From Ruegeria marisrubri (GTDB lineage Bacteria; Pseudomonadota; Alphaproteobacteria; Rhodobacterales; Rhodobacteraceae): 64,000 nt of DNA. Positions 1 through 12,242 of this stretch are shown here, one piece after another. Position 1 is the first letter of the stretch. Every line of letters begins with the position of its first letter. The translations under genes were made by a program, and so were the position numbers. The notes under the pieces are model-generated. The model searched no databases and was not told the origin of the DNA. It worked only from the letters and a program-made list of their open reading frames with translations. The stretch lies in NCBI RefSeq assembly GCF_001507595.1, contig NZ_LQBQ01000038.1, positions 62,001 to 126,000 of the forward strand. The letters are read 5' to 3'.

Positions 1-876
1 CGCGCCGGTGATCGAGCCGCAGGGAAACAGCGCCGTCAGGATCTCGGACAGGCCGGCATCGGTGCGCAGTTGTGCCCGCACCAGCGACACCATCTGGTGC
101 ACGGTGGCATAGGTTTCGACCTTGAACAGCTCGGGCACCTTGACCGATCCGGGCACCGCGACGCGGGAAATGTCGTTGCGCAGCAGATCGACGATCATCA
201 GGTTCTCAGCCCGGTTCTTTTCGTCGCTGGCCAGAAACGCGCGGCGGCGGGCGTCCTCGGCCGGGTCGGCGCTGCGGGGCTGGGTGCCCTTCATCGGGCG
301 GGTCTCGATCACGCCATCCGCATCGGTGCGGAAGAACAGCTCGGGCGAGCGGCTCAGCAGATCCGGCAGCCCCGACTGCTGCACCAGCGCGCCGTGGCCG
401 ACCGGCTGGCGTTCGGCCAGCGCGGCGTAGAGCGCGGCGCCGTCGCCCGCGACGCCCAGATCAATCGGAAAGGTCAGGTTGGCCTGATAGATGTCCCCGG
501 CCCCGATCGCCTCGTGCACGGCCCGGAACGCGCGCGAATATTGCGCCTCGTCCCAGCGCGGCGCGAAACGGGTGAAACCGCCGCCTGCGCCGGGCAGCGG
601 GTGGGACGACGGGCCATCGAAAACGCCAAAGCACAGCAGGGGCAGGCGGCGGCCCGACGGCAGTCGCGCGGCAAGGCGGGGCTCCAGCGCGTAGCCCAGC
701 TCGTAGCTGGCATAGCCGGCCAGCCAGCCGCCCCGCGCCCGCGCCGCATCGAGCGCCGCCAGCGCAGCGGGCACCTCTGCCGGTTCATCGGCCCGGATCA
801 GTTCCAGTGGTCGGTCGAAACATGTTCCCTGCCCCGCCGGCCCATGATCGAAACGAATACGCAAGAGATTCCCCAT
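1..876 (-). CDS. pabB: Aminodeoxychorismate synthase component I, partial
   Basis: The first 292 codons of a chorismate-binding enzyme; the 3' end lies beyond base 1. With a glutaminase partner (PabA) the family converts chorismate to 4-amino-4-deoxychorismate, the precursor of the p-aminobenzoate moiety of folate. Visible family motifs are GDIYQANLTFP, RSPELFF, the PMKGT active-site segment, a DEKNRAENLMIVDLLRND stretch and, at the window edge, ETYATVHQMVS and FPCGSITGA. The ATG at 876 is the first in-frame start before the conserved region. The gene is divergent from carB, with about 170 bp between them. TrpE-type anthranilate synthase is the alternative, but the short N-terminus and PMKGT favour PabB. 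Confidence 0.9.
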   Translation of the reverse strand, partial: MGNLLRIRFDHGPAGQGTCFDRPLELIRADEPAEVPAALAALDAARARGGWLAGYASYELGYALEPRLAARLPSGRRLPLLCFGVFDGPSSHPLPGAGGGFTRFAPRWDEAQYSRAFRAVHEAIGAGDIYQANLTFPIDLGVAGDGAALYAALAERQPVGHGALVQQSGLPDLLSRSPELFFRTDADGVIETRPMKGTQPRSADPAEDARRRAFLASDEKNRAENLMIVDLLRNDISRVAVPGSVKVPELFKVETYATVHQMVSLVRAQLRTDAGLSEILTALFPCGSITGA

Positions 877-958
877 TTTCCGCAGGGCGCGGTATAGAGA
901 TTCCAGCGCCGAACGAAAGGGAGGAAAGCGGCAAATCCGCCGCTGTTTCCGATCCCCC

Positions 959-986
959 TTGCACCTTTTCGCGCGGTGCCTATAAC
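959..986 (+). promoter_or_regulatory. Sigma-70-type promoter of carB
   Basis: TTGCAC (959-964), a 16-bp spacer and TATAAC (981-986) lie about 60 bp before the carB start. The leader then contains a perfect 6-bp hairpin, GGGCGC/GCGCCC (999-1017), with no U-run, so it is not an obvious terminator. The promoter is inferred from consensus match only. Confidence 0.6.
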
Positions 987-1048
987 GCACGACAATTTGG
1001 GCGCTCGGTCGGCGCCCCTGACTCGCGCACAATCGAAGGAACCTGGCC

Positions 1049-4393
<3,345 letters not shown>

Positions 4394-4420
4394 GTCACCC
4401 ACCGAAGAAAACTGAAACAC

Positions 4421-4453
4421 GGCCCCGAGCAGTCGCCCGGGGCCGAATTTTTT
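4421..4453 (+). terminator. Rho-independent terminator after carB
   Basis: A 7-bp perfect stem, GGCCCCG (4421-4427) with CGGGGCC (4438-4444), is followed by a T-rich tail, 28 bp after the carB stop. Confidence 0.85.
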
Positions 4454-4483
4454 GTTGGTTTCGCGATTGAAACCACAGGCGAC

Positions 4484-5536
4484 TCAGGGCCGCGCCGCGT
4501 AGAACACGTTGGTCTGGCTCTTGATCGGCAACTGCTCGACGGTTGAAAACCCGCCTTCCCTGAGCAGTGAGATCGTGTTCTCGGGGCCCATGCAGGTGCC
4601 CAGCCCCGGCCCGCCCTGTGCCAGCGATTGCGTCATGCAATGAAACAGACTGAAGCCATAATAGGACGTTCCAAGAGAATTCACGTTGTCCTCGAGCCGG
4701 TCCGCGGCGCGTGGCTCCATAACCATGAGAACACCGTCGGAGCGCAGCCTTTCCCGTATAGCGGCAAGGGTTTCTCGCGGCTCGGTCAGATCGTGGAGAC
4801 AGTCGAACAGTGTCACGAAGTCGAACCCGTCTCCCCTGCTCACGTCGTCAATCTTGCCCTTCAAGAATGTGACCCGTTCCGAGGCCTCTTCGTTCAGATT
4901 GCCTTTTGCCTGCTCGATCGATACCTCGTCAGGATCGACACCGACGATTTCTGCATTGGGAAAAGCTCTGGCCAGGACCGCTGCAACCCGGCCCACGCCG
5001 CAACCCACATCCAGAATACGGCCTCCGCTCGCCAGTCGCTCGGAAATGTCCGGTATCTGCCCTATCCAGTAGGAGGCAAGCCTGTGTTCGTACGCGCCGC
5101 TGTTCATGAGGTCCATTGCCTCGATCCAGTCATCGTCGTACTCGCTGAACGCGACCCCCCCACCTTCTCGGAACGCCCGCGCAACTTTAGGTGCCTGCGA
5201 CAGCAATGCCGGCCCCGCCAGAAAGAGACCGCCCATGAAATGGTCGGTGCCTTCAGACGCAATCAGGAAAGCATGTTCCTCGGGCAGGCTGAACTTTTGG
5301 GTTTCTCGGTCATGTTCCAGCCAACCTGCGGCGGTCATTCCTTTCAGCCATTCCTCGACATATCTGGGCTGCAGACCCGTGGCGCTGGCAAGCTGGGCTT
5401 GCGACACGTCGCCCGCGGCAGCCAAGGCGTTGAACAGACCCGTTTTCTGCCCGAGATAGCCTATTCCTATGGCCATGGCCCCGGCCATGTCCCGGTACAC
5501 GGTTTCGGCGAATTCCGCCATGCGCTGCTTGTCCAT
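4484..5536 (-). CDS. Class I SAM-dependent methyltransferase with N-terminal winged helix
   Basis: A 350-residue protein with a winged-helix-like N-terminal part (about 40-90, including LQPRYVEEWLKGMTAAGWLE), as in small-molecule O-methyltransferases. A Rossmann methyltransferase domain follows: the SAM motif ILDVGCGVGRVAAVLARAFP lies near 170 and the acidic ribose-binding residue in VGVDPDEVSI. The substrate is unknown. ATG 5536 has a GGGAGG ribosome-binding site five bases upstream. It is convergent with carB and followed upstream on the same strand by the RND pump genes, with about 165 bp between, so it is probably a separate transcription unit. A methyltransferase is certain; methylation of a secondary metabolite or quinone is only a possibility. 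Confidence 0.85.
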   Translation of the reverse strand: MDKQRMAEFAETVYRDMAGAMAIGIGYLGQKTGLFNALAAAGDVSQAQLASATGLQPRYVEEWLKGMTAAGWLEHDRETQKFSLPEEHAFLIASEGTDHFMGGLFLAGPALLSQAPKVARAFREGGGVAFSEYDDDWIEAMDLMNSGAYEHRLASYWIGQIPDISERLASGGRILDVGCGVGRVAAVLARAFPNAEIVGVDPDEVSIEQAKGNLNEEASERVTFLKGKIDDVSRGDGFDFVTLFDCLHDLTEPRETLAAIRERLRSDGVLMVMEPRAADRLEDNVNSLGTSYYGFSLFHCMTQSLAQGGPGLGTCMGPENTISLLREGGFSTVEQLPIKSQTNVFYAARP

Positions 5537-5702
5537 GCGCGCCTCCCTTGTTCAGAACCGCCACGGCCATTCCGAATATCACCGGACATCGGTGTTCGCA
5601 CTGCACGCGAGAGCCTTCGGGCGACCAAGGCGCGCTTACTATAACATGGCCGAGGCAACCCGAAAAACGGGCCGTCCCGGCGAAGCCGCAACCGGATAGG
5701 GC

Positions 5703-8700
5703 CTAGGCTGCGACGGGCGCGGCTTTCCGCCGTTCATCCCGGGCAAAGAACACGAGATAGAACACCGGCGCCGCCACCATCGTCAGAATGGTGGCAAAGG
5801 CCAGGCCGCCCATGATCGTCACCGCCATCGAGACAAAGAACGCGTCCCACAGCAGCGGCGCCATGCCGAGGATCGTGGTGATCGCGGCCAGCATCACCGG
5901 GCGCAGACGCGAGACCGAGGCCTCGATGATCGCCTCGCGCAGTGGCTTGCCGGTTTCGCGCACCAGGTCGATCTCTTCGACCAGCACGATGCCGTTCTTG
6001 ATCAGCATCCCCGACAGGCTGAGCAGGCCCAGAAGCGCGGTGAAGGTAAAGGGCAGCCCGGTACCCAGCAGGCCGATCACCACGCCGTTCACCGACATGG
6101 GCACCAGCAGCCAGATGATGATGGGCTGGCGGATCGCGTTGAACAGCAGCACCGAGATCAGCACCATCACCAGCAGGCTGATGGGCAGCTGCCTGCCCAG
6201 GCTTTCCTGCGCATCGCGCGAGTCCTCGAACTCGCCGCCCCACTCCATCTCGTAGCCGGTCGGAAGCGCCATCGACTCGATCGCGTCGCGCAGCTCGGCA
6301 TGGACCTGCGCCGCCGTCATGTCGGGCGGGATGTCGGCGCCGACGGTGATGGTCAGAACCCGGTTGCGGCGATGCACCAGCGTGTTGAGCGCCTTGTATT
6401 CGAACCCGTCCACCATCTGCTCGACCGGAACGAATTTCTGCGCCTGGTCGGAATAGACGACCTGATCGACGATCGAGTATTCGCCATCTGCGGGGCGCCG
6501 CAGGATGATCGGGATCAGGCGGTCACGCTCGCGGAACACACCACCCGTGATGCCATCGGTCGAGAACAGCAGCGTTCCGGCGATGTCCTCGCGGGTGACG
6601 CCCGCGGTCTGGGCGCGCTCGGTGGCATAGACCGGCTGAAGGGCCAGTTCCATTTCGCGCCAGTCGTGATGGACGTGCAGCGCGTTGGGCGAAGCCTCGG
6701 CCATGCGGCGCACCGCTTCGTCGGCCAGCTGCCGCAACACGGCCGGATCGCTGCCCGAGAACCGCGCCTCGATCGGCGTGCCGCCGCCGGGGCCAAAGAC
6801 CAGCCGCTTGGTCCGGAACTCGCCCTCGGGGAAGCGCGCATTGCCGAACGCCTCAAGCTCGGCCTGAAGCGCGGGGATGTCATCCAGCGTTTCCGTGCGG
6901 ATGATCATGTGCCCGTAGCTGGGGTTCGGCTTTTCCGCCGAATAGGTCAGCATGAAGCGCGTCGCCCCCTGCCCCACGAAGGTGGTGGTAGAAACCACGT
7001 CGTCACGCTCGGCCAGCCAGGATTCGATTTCGGCCAGATCCGCCGCGGTGCGCGCGATCGGGGTGCCTTGCGGCAGCTTGTAATGCACGAAGAACAGCGG
7101 CGTGTTCGAGTTGGGGAAGAACTGTTCCTTCATCAGCCCGAAACCGGCATAGCAGGCCACCGTGATGCCCACCAGCCCGGCCACGACCAGCCAGCGGAAC
7201 CGCAGGGCGAGGCCAAGGGACGCGCCATATGTCCGGAACAGCCAACCGCCATAGGCGTCGGTTTCCCCTTCCTTGCCCTGCTTGAAGAAATAGTGCCCCA
7301 GGAGCGGCGTTGCCGTGATGGCCAGCACCCAGCTGAGCAGCAGCGAAATGCCGATCACCGCGAACAGCGAGAACAGGAACTCGCCCGTCGCATCCGGGCT
7401 GAGCCCGATGCCCGCGAAGGCCATGATGCCGATGACGGTGGCGCCGAGCAGCGGGATCTGGGTTTTCGAGGCCGCCTCGTCCGCGGCATCGCGCGAATTC
7501 TTGCCGCGCAGCATGGCGATCTGCATCCCCTCGGCCACCACGATGGCGTTGTCCACCAGCATCCCCATCGCGATGATCAGCGCGCCAAGGGAAATCCGCT
7601 CCATCTCGATCGAAAACAGCGCCATGAACAGCAAGGTGCCCACCACGGTCAGCAGCAGGGTCGACCCGACCACGATGGCGGCCCGCCAGCCCATGAAGAT
7701 GCCCAGCACCGCCACCACGATGGCGACCGACATGGCCAGGTTCACCAGGAAGTCGTTCGAGGCCTGCTCGACCACGACGTGCTGCTGATAGATCGGCTGG
7801 ACTTCGACGCCGAAGGGAATGGACTGGTCCAGTTCGGCCAGCTTTTCGTCAACCCGTTGCCCAACCTCGACGATGTTTTCGCTCGAAAGCCCGGCAATGC
7901 CGAGGGTGAACGCCTCGGTCCCGTTGTGGCGGATGATGATGTCGGGGTCATCCTGCCGCGCGCGATAGACGTTCGCCATGTCGAACAGGTTGATCACATG
8001 GCCCTGCGAGCCCACCGACAGCCCCGCGATGGCCGACACGCTGTCCGAGCCTTCGGCGGTCAAAATCGTGGTTCTGTTGTCTTCCGATTCAAGCGAGCCG
8101 GAATCGTTGACCGAGTTCGCGTTCGCGATGGCGCTGTTGATCGCCTGAAGCGGCACGTTCTGGTTCACCGAGATCGCCAGGTCGGGCTCGACAAAGATCG
8201 CCTCTTCGGGAAGGCCCTGCACCTCGACATCGGCCACCCCTTCTACGGTCAGCAACTCGCGGCGCAAGAAGGTGGCCAGCTCGTGCTTTTCCGCGTCCGA
8301 GAAGCCCTCGGCCGTGACCGCGTAGAACAGGCCGAACACGTCGCCGAACCCGTCATTCACAAAAGGCTGCCCGACGCCTTGGGGCAACCCACGGGCGGCG
8401 TCGCGGATCTTGGCGCGCAGCTTGGTCCAGATGTCCGGCAGTTCCTCGCCGTCATAGGTCATCTTGATCTCGACCTCGATCAGCGACTGTCCGGGCCGGT
8501 TGACCGAAGTGATGACATCGACCTCGGACATCTGCTGGATCGCGGATTCCAGCGGTTCCGACACCTCGAGCGCCACCTGCTCGGCCGTGGCGCCGGGATA
8601 TTCGGTCGCGATCACCGCCTGCTTGATGGTGAAGGCAGGGTCTTCGAGACGGCCCAGCGAGAAGAACCCCCAGATCCCCCCGAGCAGGGCGATCAGGATG

Positions 8701-8750
8701 ATCAGCCACGTATAGAGCGGCCGGTCGATGGAGGCGCGCGCAATGTTCAT
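5703..8750 (-). CDS. RND efflux transporter permease
   Basis: A 1015-residue AcrB/MexF-type inner-membrane permease. Such pumps export hydrophobic compounds from the inner membrane or periplasm through an outer-membrane channel, driven by proton influx. The protein shows the duplicated architecture: a first transmembrane helix (TWLIILIALLGGIWGF), a periplasmic porter domain, a helix bundle with IAMGMLVDNAIVVAEGM around residue 395, a second periplasmic domain and a final helix bundle. The TM4 pair is Asp-Asn rather than the Asp-Asp of E. coli AcrB, which is common in this subfamily. It lies 11 bp downstream of its membrane fusion protein in a marR-MFP-permease operon. No outer-membrane factor gene is nearby, so a TolC-like channel from elsewhere is presumably used. 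Confidence 0.95.
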   Translation of the reverse strand: MNIARASIDRPLYTWLIILIALLGGIWGFFSLGRLEDPAFTIKQAVIATEYPGATAEQVALEVSEPLESAIQQMSEVDVITSVNRPGQSLIEVEIKMTYDGEELPDIWTKLRAKIRDAARGLPQGVGQPFVNDGFGDVFGLFYAVTAEGFSDAEKHELATFLRRELLTVEGVADVEVQGLPEEAIFVEPDLAISVNQNVPLQAINSAIANANSVNDSGSLESEDNRTTILTAEGSDSVSAIAGLSVGSQGHVINLFDMANVYRARQDDPDIIIRHNGTEAFTLGIAGLSSENIVEVGQRVDEKLAELDQSIPFGVEVQPIYQQHVVVEQASNDFLVNLAMSVAIVVAVLGIFMGWRAAIVVGSTLLLTVVGTLLFMALFSIEMERISLGALIIAMGMLVDNAIVVAEGMQIAMLRGKNSRDAADEAASKTQIPLLGATVIGIMAFAGIGLSPDATGEFLFSLFAVIGISLLLSWVLAITATPLLGHYFFKQGKEGETDAYGGWLFRTYGASLGLALRFRWLVVAGLVGITVACYAGFGLMKEQFFPNSNTPLFFVHYKLPQGTPIARTAADLAEIESWLAERDDVVSTTTFVGQGATRFMLTYSAEKPNPSYGHMIIRTETLDDIPALQAELEAFGNARFPEGEFRTKRLVFGPGGGTPIEARFSGSDPAVLRQLADEAVRRMAEASPNALHVHHDWREMELALQPVYATERAQTAGVTREDIAGTLLFSTDGITGGVFRERDRLIPIILRRPADGEYSIVDQVVYSDQAQKFVPVEQMVDGFEYKALNTLVHRRNRVLTITVGADIPPDMTAAQVHAELRDAIESMALPTGYEMEWGGEFEDSRDAQESLGRQLPISLLVMVLISVLLFNAIRQPIIIWLLVPMSVNGVVIGLLGTGLPFTFTALLGLLSLSGMLIKNGIVLVEEIDLVRETGKPLREAIIEASVSRLRPVMLAAITTILGMAPLLWDAFFVSMAVTIMGGLAFATILTMVAAPVFYLVFFARDERRKAAPVAA

Positions 8751-8761
8751 CGGCCCGCTCC

Positions 8762-9799
8762 TCAGTTCGCGAAGCCGCTGAAGCGGCGGACTTTCTGCCC
8801 GTCGACCAGCACGGCGCCGCCGGCAACGACGATCTCGTCACCGTCCTTGAGGCCCGACAGCACCCGGACATCGCCGGATTGCGTCGGCTCGATTTCGACG
8901 GGAACCCTTTTGACGGTGCCCTCCTCGGCCCCGACCGGAGAGAAAACCATGACGCCCAGTTTCCCGTCGGCATCCGCCACGATGGCGGTCGGCGGCACGA
9001 TGATGCCCGTCTTGTGGTCCTGCACCTGGACATTCACCGTCACGGACGAGCCAGGCAGGATCTGCAGCCCTTCGGGGGGTGTAAGTCCGAACTGGATCCG
9101 GAAGGTCTGTCCCACGCTCGAGGTTTCCGCGTCGAATTCGCGGATCTGGAGCGGGAAAACCTCGTCGCTTGCCGGAAACTTGGCGGTGATCGTGACGTCG
9201 TCCTGCGCGCTGGCCCGCTGGAACAGGATCTCGGGGACGTCGACCTCGATCCGCAGCTCGGACATGTCGTGGATGCGAACGATCGGGGTTCCGGCGGCAA
9301 CGGTGGAATATATCTCGACCTCGCGGCGCGAGACCAGCGCATCGAAAGGCGCGGTCAGCGTTGATTGCTCCAGCGCGTATTCGGCGTCGCGAAGGGCGAT
9401 GGCGGCCAGTTCGGCGTTGGTTTCGGCGTCGTCCAGCGCAACCTGGCTGACCGTCGTGCCCTTGAGCCGGGCCAGGCGGGCAACCGTGCGGTCGGCCTGA
9501 TCCTTTTGCAGGCGCGCGCGATTGAGCTGCAACTCGAAGGGTTCCTGATCCAGCCGGGCGATCAGATCGCCCTTGGCGATCACGAAGCCTTCGGTGACCG
9601 GCATCTCGACGATCTGACCGGCGACCTGAAAGGCAAGGTCCACGGTTTTCCGTGCCGCAACCCGGCCAAAGAACTGGCGCGAGAAACCGGGGGCGGTTTC
9701 ACTGACCTGCATCAGTTTGACGGGCTTGGCGGCCCCGTCAGCCGAGGCCGAGGCGGCAAAAATCGCCAGACCAAGGCCGAATGCTGCAAGCAATTTCAT
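8762..9799 (-). CDS. RND efflux periplasmic adaptor (membrane fusion protein)
   Basis: A 345-residue HlyD/AcrA-type adaptor that links the permease to an outer-membrane channel. It has a signal peptide (MKLLAAFGLGLAIFAASASA) and a lipoyl-like half (VDLAFQVAGQIVEMPVTEG, near 55). A short coiled-coil hairpin (about 95-145), the second lipoyl half (STLTAPFDALVSRREVE) and beta-barrel and membrane-proximal domains complete it. The cleavage site lacks a clear lipobox Cys, so it is probably not a lipoprotein. Its ATG overlaps the TGA of the upstream marR gene (ATGA), indicating translational coupling. Confidence 0.93.
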   Translation of the reverse strand: MKLLAAFGLGLAIFAASASADGAAKPVKLMQVSETAPGFSRQFFGRVAARKTVDLAFQVAGQIVEMPVTEGFVIAKGDLIARLDQEPFELQLNRARLQKDQADRTVARLARLKGTTVSQVALDDAETNAELAAIALRDAEYALEQSTLTAPFDALVSRREVEIYSTVAAGTPIVRIHDMSELRIEVDVPEILFQRASAQDDVTITAKFPASDEVFPLQIREFDAETSSVGQTFRIQFGLTPPEGLQILPGSSVTVNVQVQDHKTGIIVPPTAIVADADGKLGVMVFSPVGAEEGTVKRVPVEIEPTQSGDVRVLSGLKDGDEIVVAGGAVLVDGQKVRRFSGFAN

Positions 9800-10269
9800 T
9801 TCTTAAGTCCCTCTGGGATGCCTGTTTTCAGAACGTTGTCTCGGATCTTGCGGGAAAGCCGCGCGAATTCGTGGGTTTCGTGATCGTTCAGACCGGAAGC
9901 GCGGCGGAACAACTCGCCCGCCTCGGCCATGAATCTCTGCCGGACGTCGGCGCCTCGCTCGGTCAGCACCAGCAGCCAGGCGCGCCGGTCGTCAGGGTCG
10001 CGCTGGCGTTGCAGATAGCCGGCTTTTTCCAGCGCGTCGGCAGTGGCGGTGATGGTCGAAGGCAGGGTGAGCATGTCACAGGCCAGAACACCCATGCGCT
10101 TGGGCTGCCCCAGCTTGACCAGCATGTGGATCTCCTGCCGGCTCAGGTCCATCTGGCCGGCCTTTGCCTCGAAACTTTCCTCCAGTTTCCAGTAGAGCGC
10201 ATAGACGCCCATCATGGCGATGATCTCGGGACTCAGCCCTTCCGCCGAATAGGAATCGTCGTCAGCCAT
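9796..10269 (-). CDS. MarR-family transcriptional regulator of the RND operon
   Basis: A 157-residue winged-helix repressor. The DNA-binding region is visible as LSRQEIHMLVKLGQPKRMGV followed by the recognition-helix segment LPSTITATADALEKAGYLQR and the beta-wing RDPDDRRAWLLVLT, all classic MarR signatures. I chose ATG 10269 (MADDDSYS) with AAGGCGG just upstream. A longer in-frame start at 10308 has no ribosome-binding site and would overlap the proposed operator. It is the first gene of the pump operon, so it most likely represses marR-MFP-permease and perhaps the divergent fabH-like gene. The ligand is unknown. Confidence 0.9.
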   Translation of the reverse strand: MADDDSYSAEGLSPEIIAMMGVYALYWKLEESFEAKAGQMDLSRQEIHMLVKLGQPKRMGVLACDMLTLPSTITATADALEKAGYLQRQRDPDDRRAWLLVLTERGADVRQRFMAEAGELFRRASGLNDHETHEFARLSRKIRDNVLKTGIPEGLKK

Positions 10270-10311
10270 TTTGCCGCCTTTCGCAAACCTGCGTGGCATA
10301 TATTTCATTTT

Positions 10312-10324
10312 TTGAACTATTCAA
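10312..10324. promoter_or_regulatory. Candidate MarR operator
   Basis: TTGAA-CTA-TTCAA is a perfect 5-bp inverted repeat with a 3-bp centre in the marR/fabH-like divergent region, 43 bp before the marR start. Size and position fit a MarR dimer site. Binding is inferred, not shown. Confidence 0.45.
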
Positions 10325-10436
10325 TACGCGAAACGTAATTCCGCCGAAGGCGATGCCTTCCCTCGGGTCAACTGCCCTTGATCCCGAAAGGGTGTGCCTG
10401 CATTTTGAGCAAATTCAGGAGATGTCAGGAACGACC

Positions 10437-11561
10437 ATGCATACGCCCGCAATCACCGGAACCGGCGTTTTCACGCCCGAGAACGTGATCACCAACGCCG
10501 AGCTTGTCGCCGCGTTCAACGCCTATGCCGACAAGCAGAACGCCAAGAATGCCGAGGCCATCGCCGAGGGCCGGATGGAGCCGATGCAGCATTCCTCGGA
10601 AGAGTTCATCGTCAAGGCGTCGGGCATCGAGAACCGCTATGTGATGGACAAGACAGGCATTCTGGACCCGGACGTCATGCATCCGCTGCTGCGGCAACGC
10701 AGCGACGATGAACCCGGCATCATGACCGAGATGGGCGTGGATGCCTGCAACAAGGCACTGGCGCAGGCGGGCCGGACTCCCGAGGACGTGGACCTGGTGA
10801 TCTGCGCGGCCTCGAACCACGAACGCGCCTATCCGGCGATCGCGATCGAGATCCAGAACGCCCTGGGGATCAAGGGATTCGGCTTTGACATGAACGTCGC
10901 CTGCTCGTCGGCCACGTTCGGCATCCAGGCGGCGGCCGACATGGTGCGTTCCGGCTCGGTCCGGTCGGCGCTGGTCGTCAACCCCGAGATCTGCTCGGGC
11001 CACCTGGAATGGCGCGACCGGGACTGCCACTTCATATTCGGCGACGTGGCCACCGCGACGCTGATCGAGCGCGCCAAGGACGCCAACGGGCCATATTTCG
11101 AAATTCTCTCCACCCGCTGCGCCACCGAGTTTTCGAACAACATCCGCAACAACAACGGTTTCCTGCGCCGGTCGCGCCCCGACGGGCTGAAAGACCGCCG
11201 CGACATGCAGTTCATGCAGAACGGCCGCAAGGTGTTCAAGGAAGTGCTGCCGATGGTCAGCCAGCATATCAGCGACCACATGCAGGCCGAAGGGATCGAA
11301 AGCGCAGACCTGAAACGCCTCTGGCTGCATCAGGCCAACAAGACGATGAATGACTTCATCGGTCGCAAGGTGCTGGGCCGCGAGCCGGAACCGGACGAAC
11401 AGCCCAACATCCTGCAGGATTACGCGAACACCTCGTCGGCCGGGTCGATCATCGCCTTTTCCAAGCATTCGAACGACTTCCAGGACGGCGATATCGGCCT
11501 GATCTGCTCGTTCGGAGCGGGATACTCGGTGGGGTCGGTGATCGTGCGCCGCCACGCCTGA
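10437..11561 (+). CDS. Beta-ketoacyl-ACP synthase III (FabH-like)
   Basis: A 374-residue thiolase-fold condensing enzyme. Family members join an acyl-CoA to malonyl-ACP, starting or priming fatty-acid-type chains. The Cys-His-Asn triad is visible: Cys156 in NVACSSATFG, His298 in LWLHQANKTM and Asn331 in DYANTSSAGS. It is about 50 residues longer than housekeeping FabH, mainly through an N-terminal insert (residues 30-60). It may therefore be a specialised paralogue rather than the essential FabH. ATG 10437 has AGGA upstream; longer in-frame starts run into the marR operator region. It is divergent from the RND operon, which suggests, without proof, a link between the pump and a lipid or acyl product. 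Confidence 0.88.
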   Translation: MHTPAITGTGVFTPENVITNAELVAAFNAYADKQNAKNAEAIAEGRMEPMQHSSEEFIVKASGIENRYVMDKTGILDPDVMHPLLRQRSDDEPGIMTEMGVDACNKALAQAGRTPEDVDLVICAASNHERAYPAIAIEIQNALGIKGFGFDMNVACSSATFGIQAAADMVRSGSVRSALVVNPEICSGHLEWRDRDCHFIFGDVATATLIERAKDANGPYFEILSTRCATEFSNNIRNNNGFLRRSRPDGLKDRRDMQFMQNGRKVFKEVLPMVSQHISDHMQAEGIESADLKRLWLHQANKTMNDFIGRKVLGREPEPDEQPNILQDYANTSSAGSIIAFSKHSNDFQDGDIGLICSFGAGYSVGSVIVRRHA

Positions 11562-11562
11562 G

Positions 11563-11625
11563 CTTCACTTTTTTCAAAATACTCCGGGGGAGTCGCGGCC
11601 CCGCCGCGACGGGGGCAGCGCCCCC
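11563..11625 (+). repeat. Structured intergenic repeat, copy A
   Basis: Directly after the FabH-like stop. A conserved lead (CTTCAC, then CAAAATACTCC and GGGGGA, 11563-11591) is followed by a perfect 8-bp hairpin with a 3-nt loop, GTCGCGGC-CCC-GCCGCGAC (11592-11610). A second hairpin, GGGGGC-AGC-GCCCCC (11611-11625), comes next. The same architecture recurs near 30.0, 32.9 and 39.1 kb with different hairpin sequences. Confidence 0.7.
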
Positions 11626-11661
11626 ATTGCCCCCCGGACCTTGGCGTCCTAGACAGGCGTC

Positions 11662-12240
11662 ATGGCAAAGCTCTACTTCAACTACTCGACCATGAACGCC
11701 GGCAAGTCGACGGTGCTGCTGCAGGCGTCTCACAACTACCGCGAACGCGGCATGGATACCTATCTGATGACCGCCGCCATCGACGGGCGCGCGGGCGCGG
11801 GGCGCATCGCCTCGCGCATCGGGATTACCGCCGAGGCGGATACGTTCAGACCCGAAGACGACGTTTTCGCCATGATCGAAACGCGCCTGTCAAAAGGGCC
11901 GGTGGCCTGTGTCTTCGTGGACGAGGCGCAGTTCCTGTCGGAACGGCAGGTCTGGCAGCTGGCCCGCGCGGTGGACGACCTGAAGGTGCCGGTTCTGGCC
12001 TATGGTCTGCGGGTGGATTTTCAGGGCAAGCTGTTTCCGGGCTCGGCCACCCTGCTGGCGCTGGCGGATGAAATGCGCGAGGTGCGCACCATCTGCAAAT
12101 GCGGCCGCAAGGCGACCATGGTGATCCGGCAGGACGAGGCCGGAAACGCGATCACCGAAGGGGATCAGGTGCAGATCGGCGGCAACGAGACCTATGTCTC
12201 GCTCTGCCGCAAGCACTGGCGCGAGGCCGTGGGCGCCTGA
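11662..12240 (+). CDS. tdk: Thymidine kinase
   Basis: A 192-residue type II thymidine kinase that phosphorylates thymidine to dTMP with ATP in the salvage pathway. It shows the P-loop MNAGKST at residues 11-17, the DEAQFLS Walker B/lasso segment near 88 and a zinc-binding region with CKC near 147 and a later CRKHW. Length matches the family. It lies downstream of repeat copy A and ends 2 bp from the convergent hydroxyacid dehydrogenase gene. Confidence 0.96.
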   Translation: MAKLYFNYSTMNAGKSTVLLQASHNYRERGMDTYLMTAAIDGRAGAGRIASRIGITAEADTFRPEDDVFAMIETRLSKGPVACVFVDEAQFLSERQVWQLARAVDDLKVPVLAYGLRVDFQGKLFPGSATLLALADEMREVRTICKCGRKATMVIRQDEAGNAITEGDQVQIGGNETYVSLCRKHWREAVGA

Positions 12241-12242
12241 TC

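Noticed and set aside
70..897. Long plus-strand frame opposite pabB
   Set aside because: It is the antisense shadow of pabB; the minus frame carries clear PabB motifs, the plus frame none.
6300..9500. 1066-codon plus-strand frame
   Set aside because: Antisense to the RND permease and adaptor; low-complexity Arg/His/Gly-rich product, an effect of high GC.
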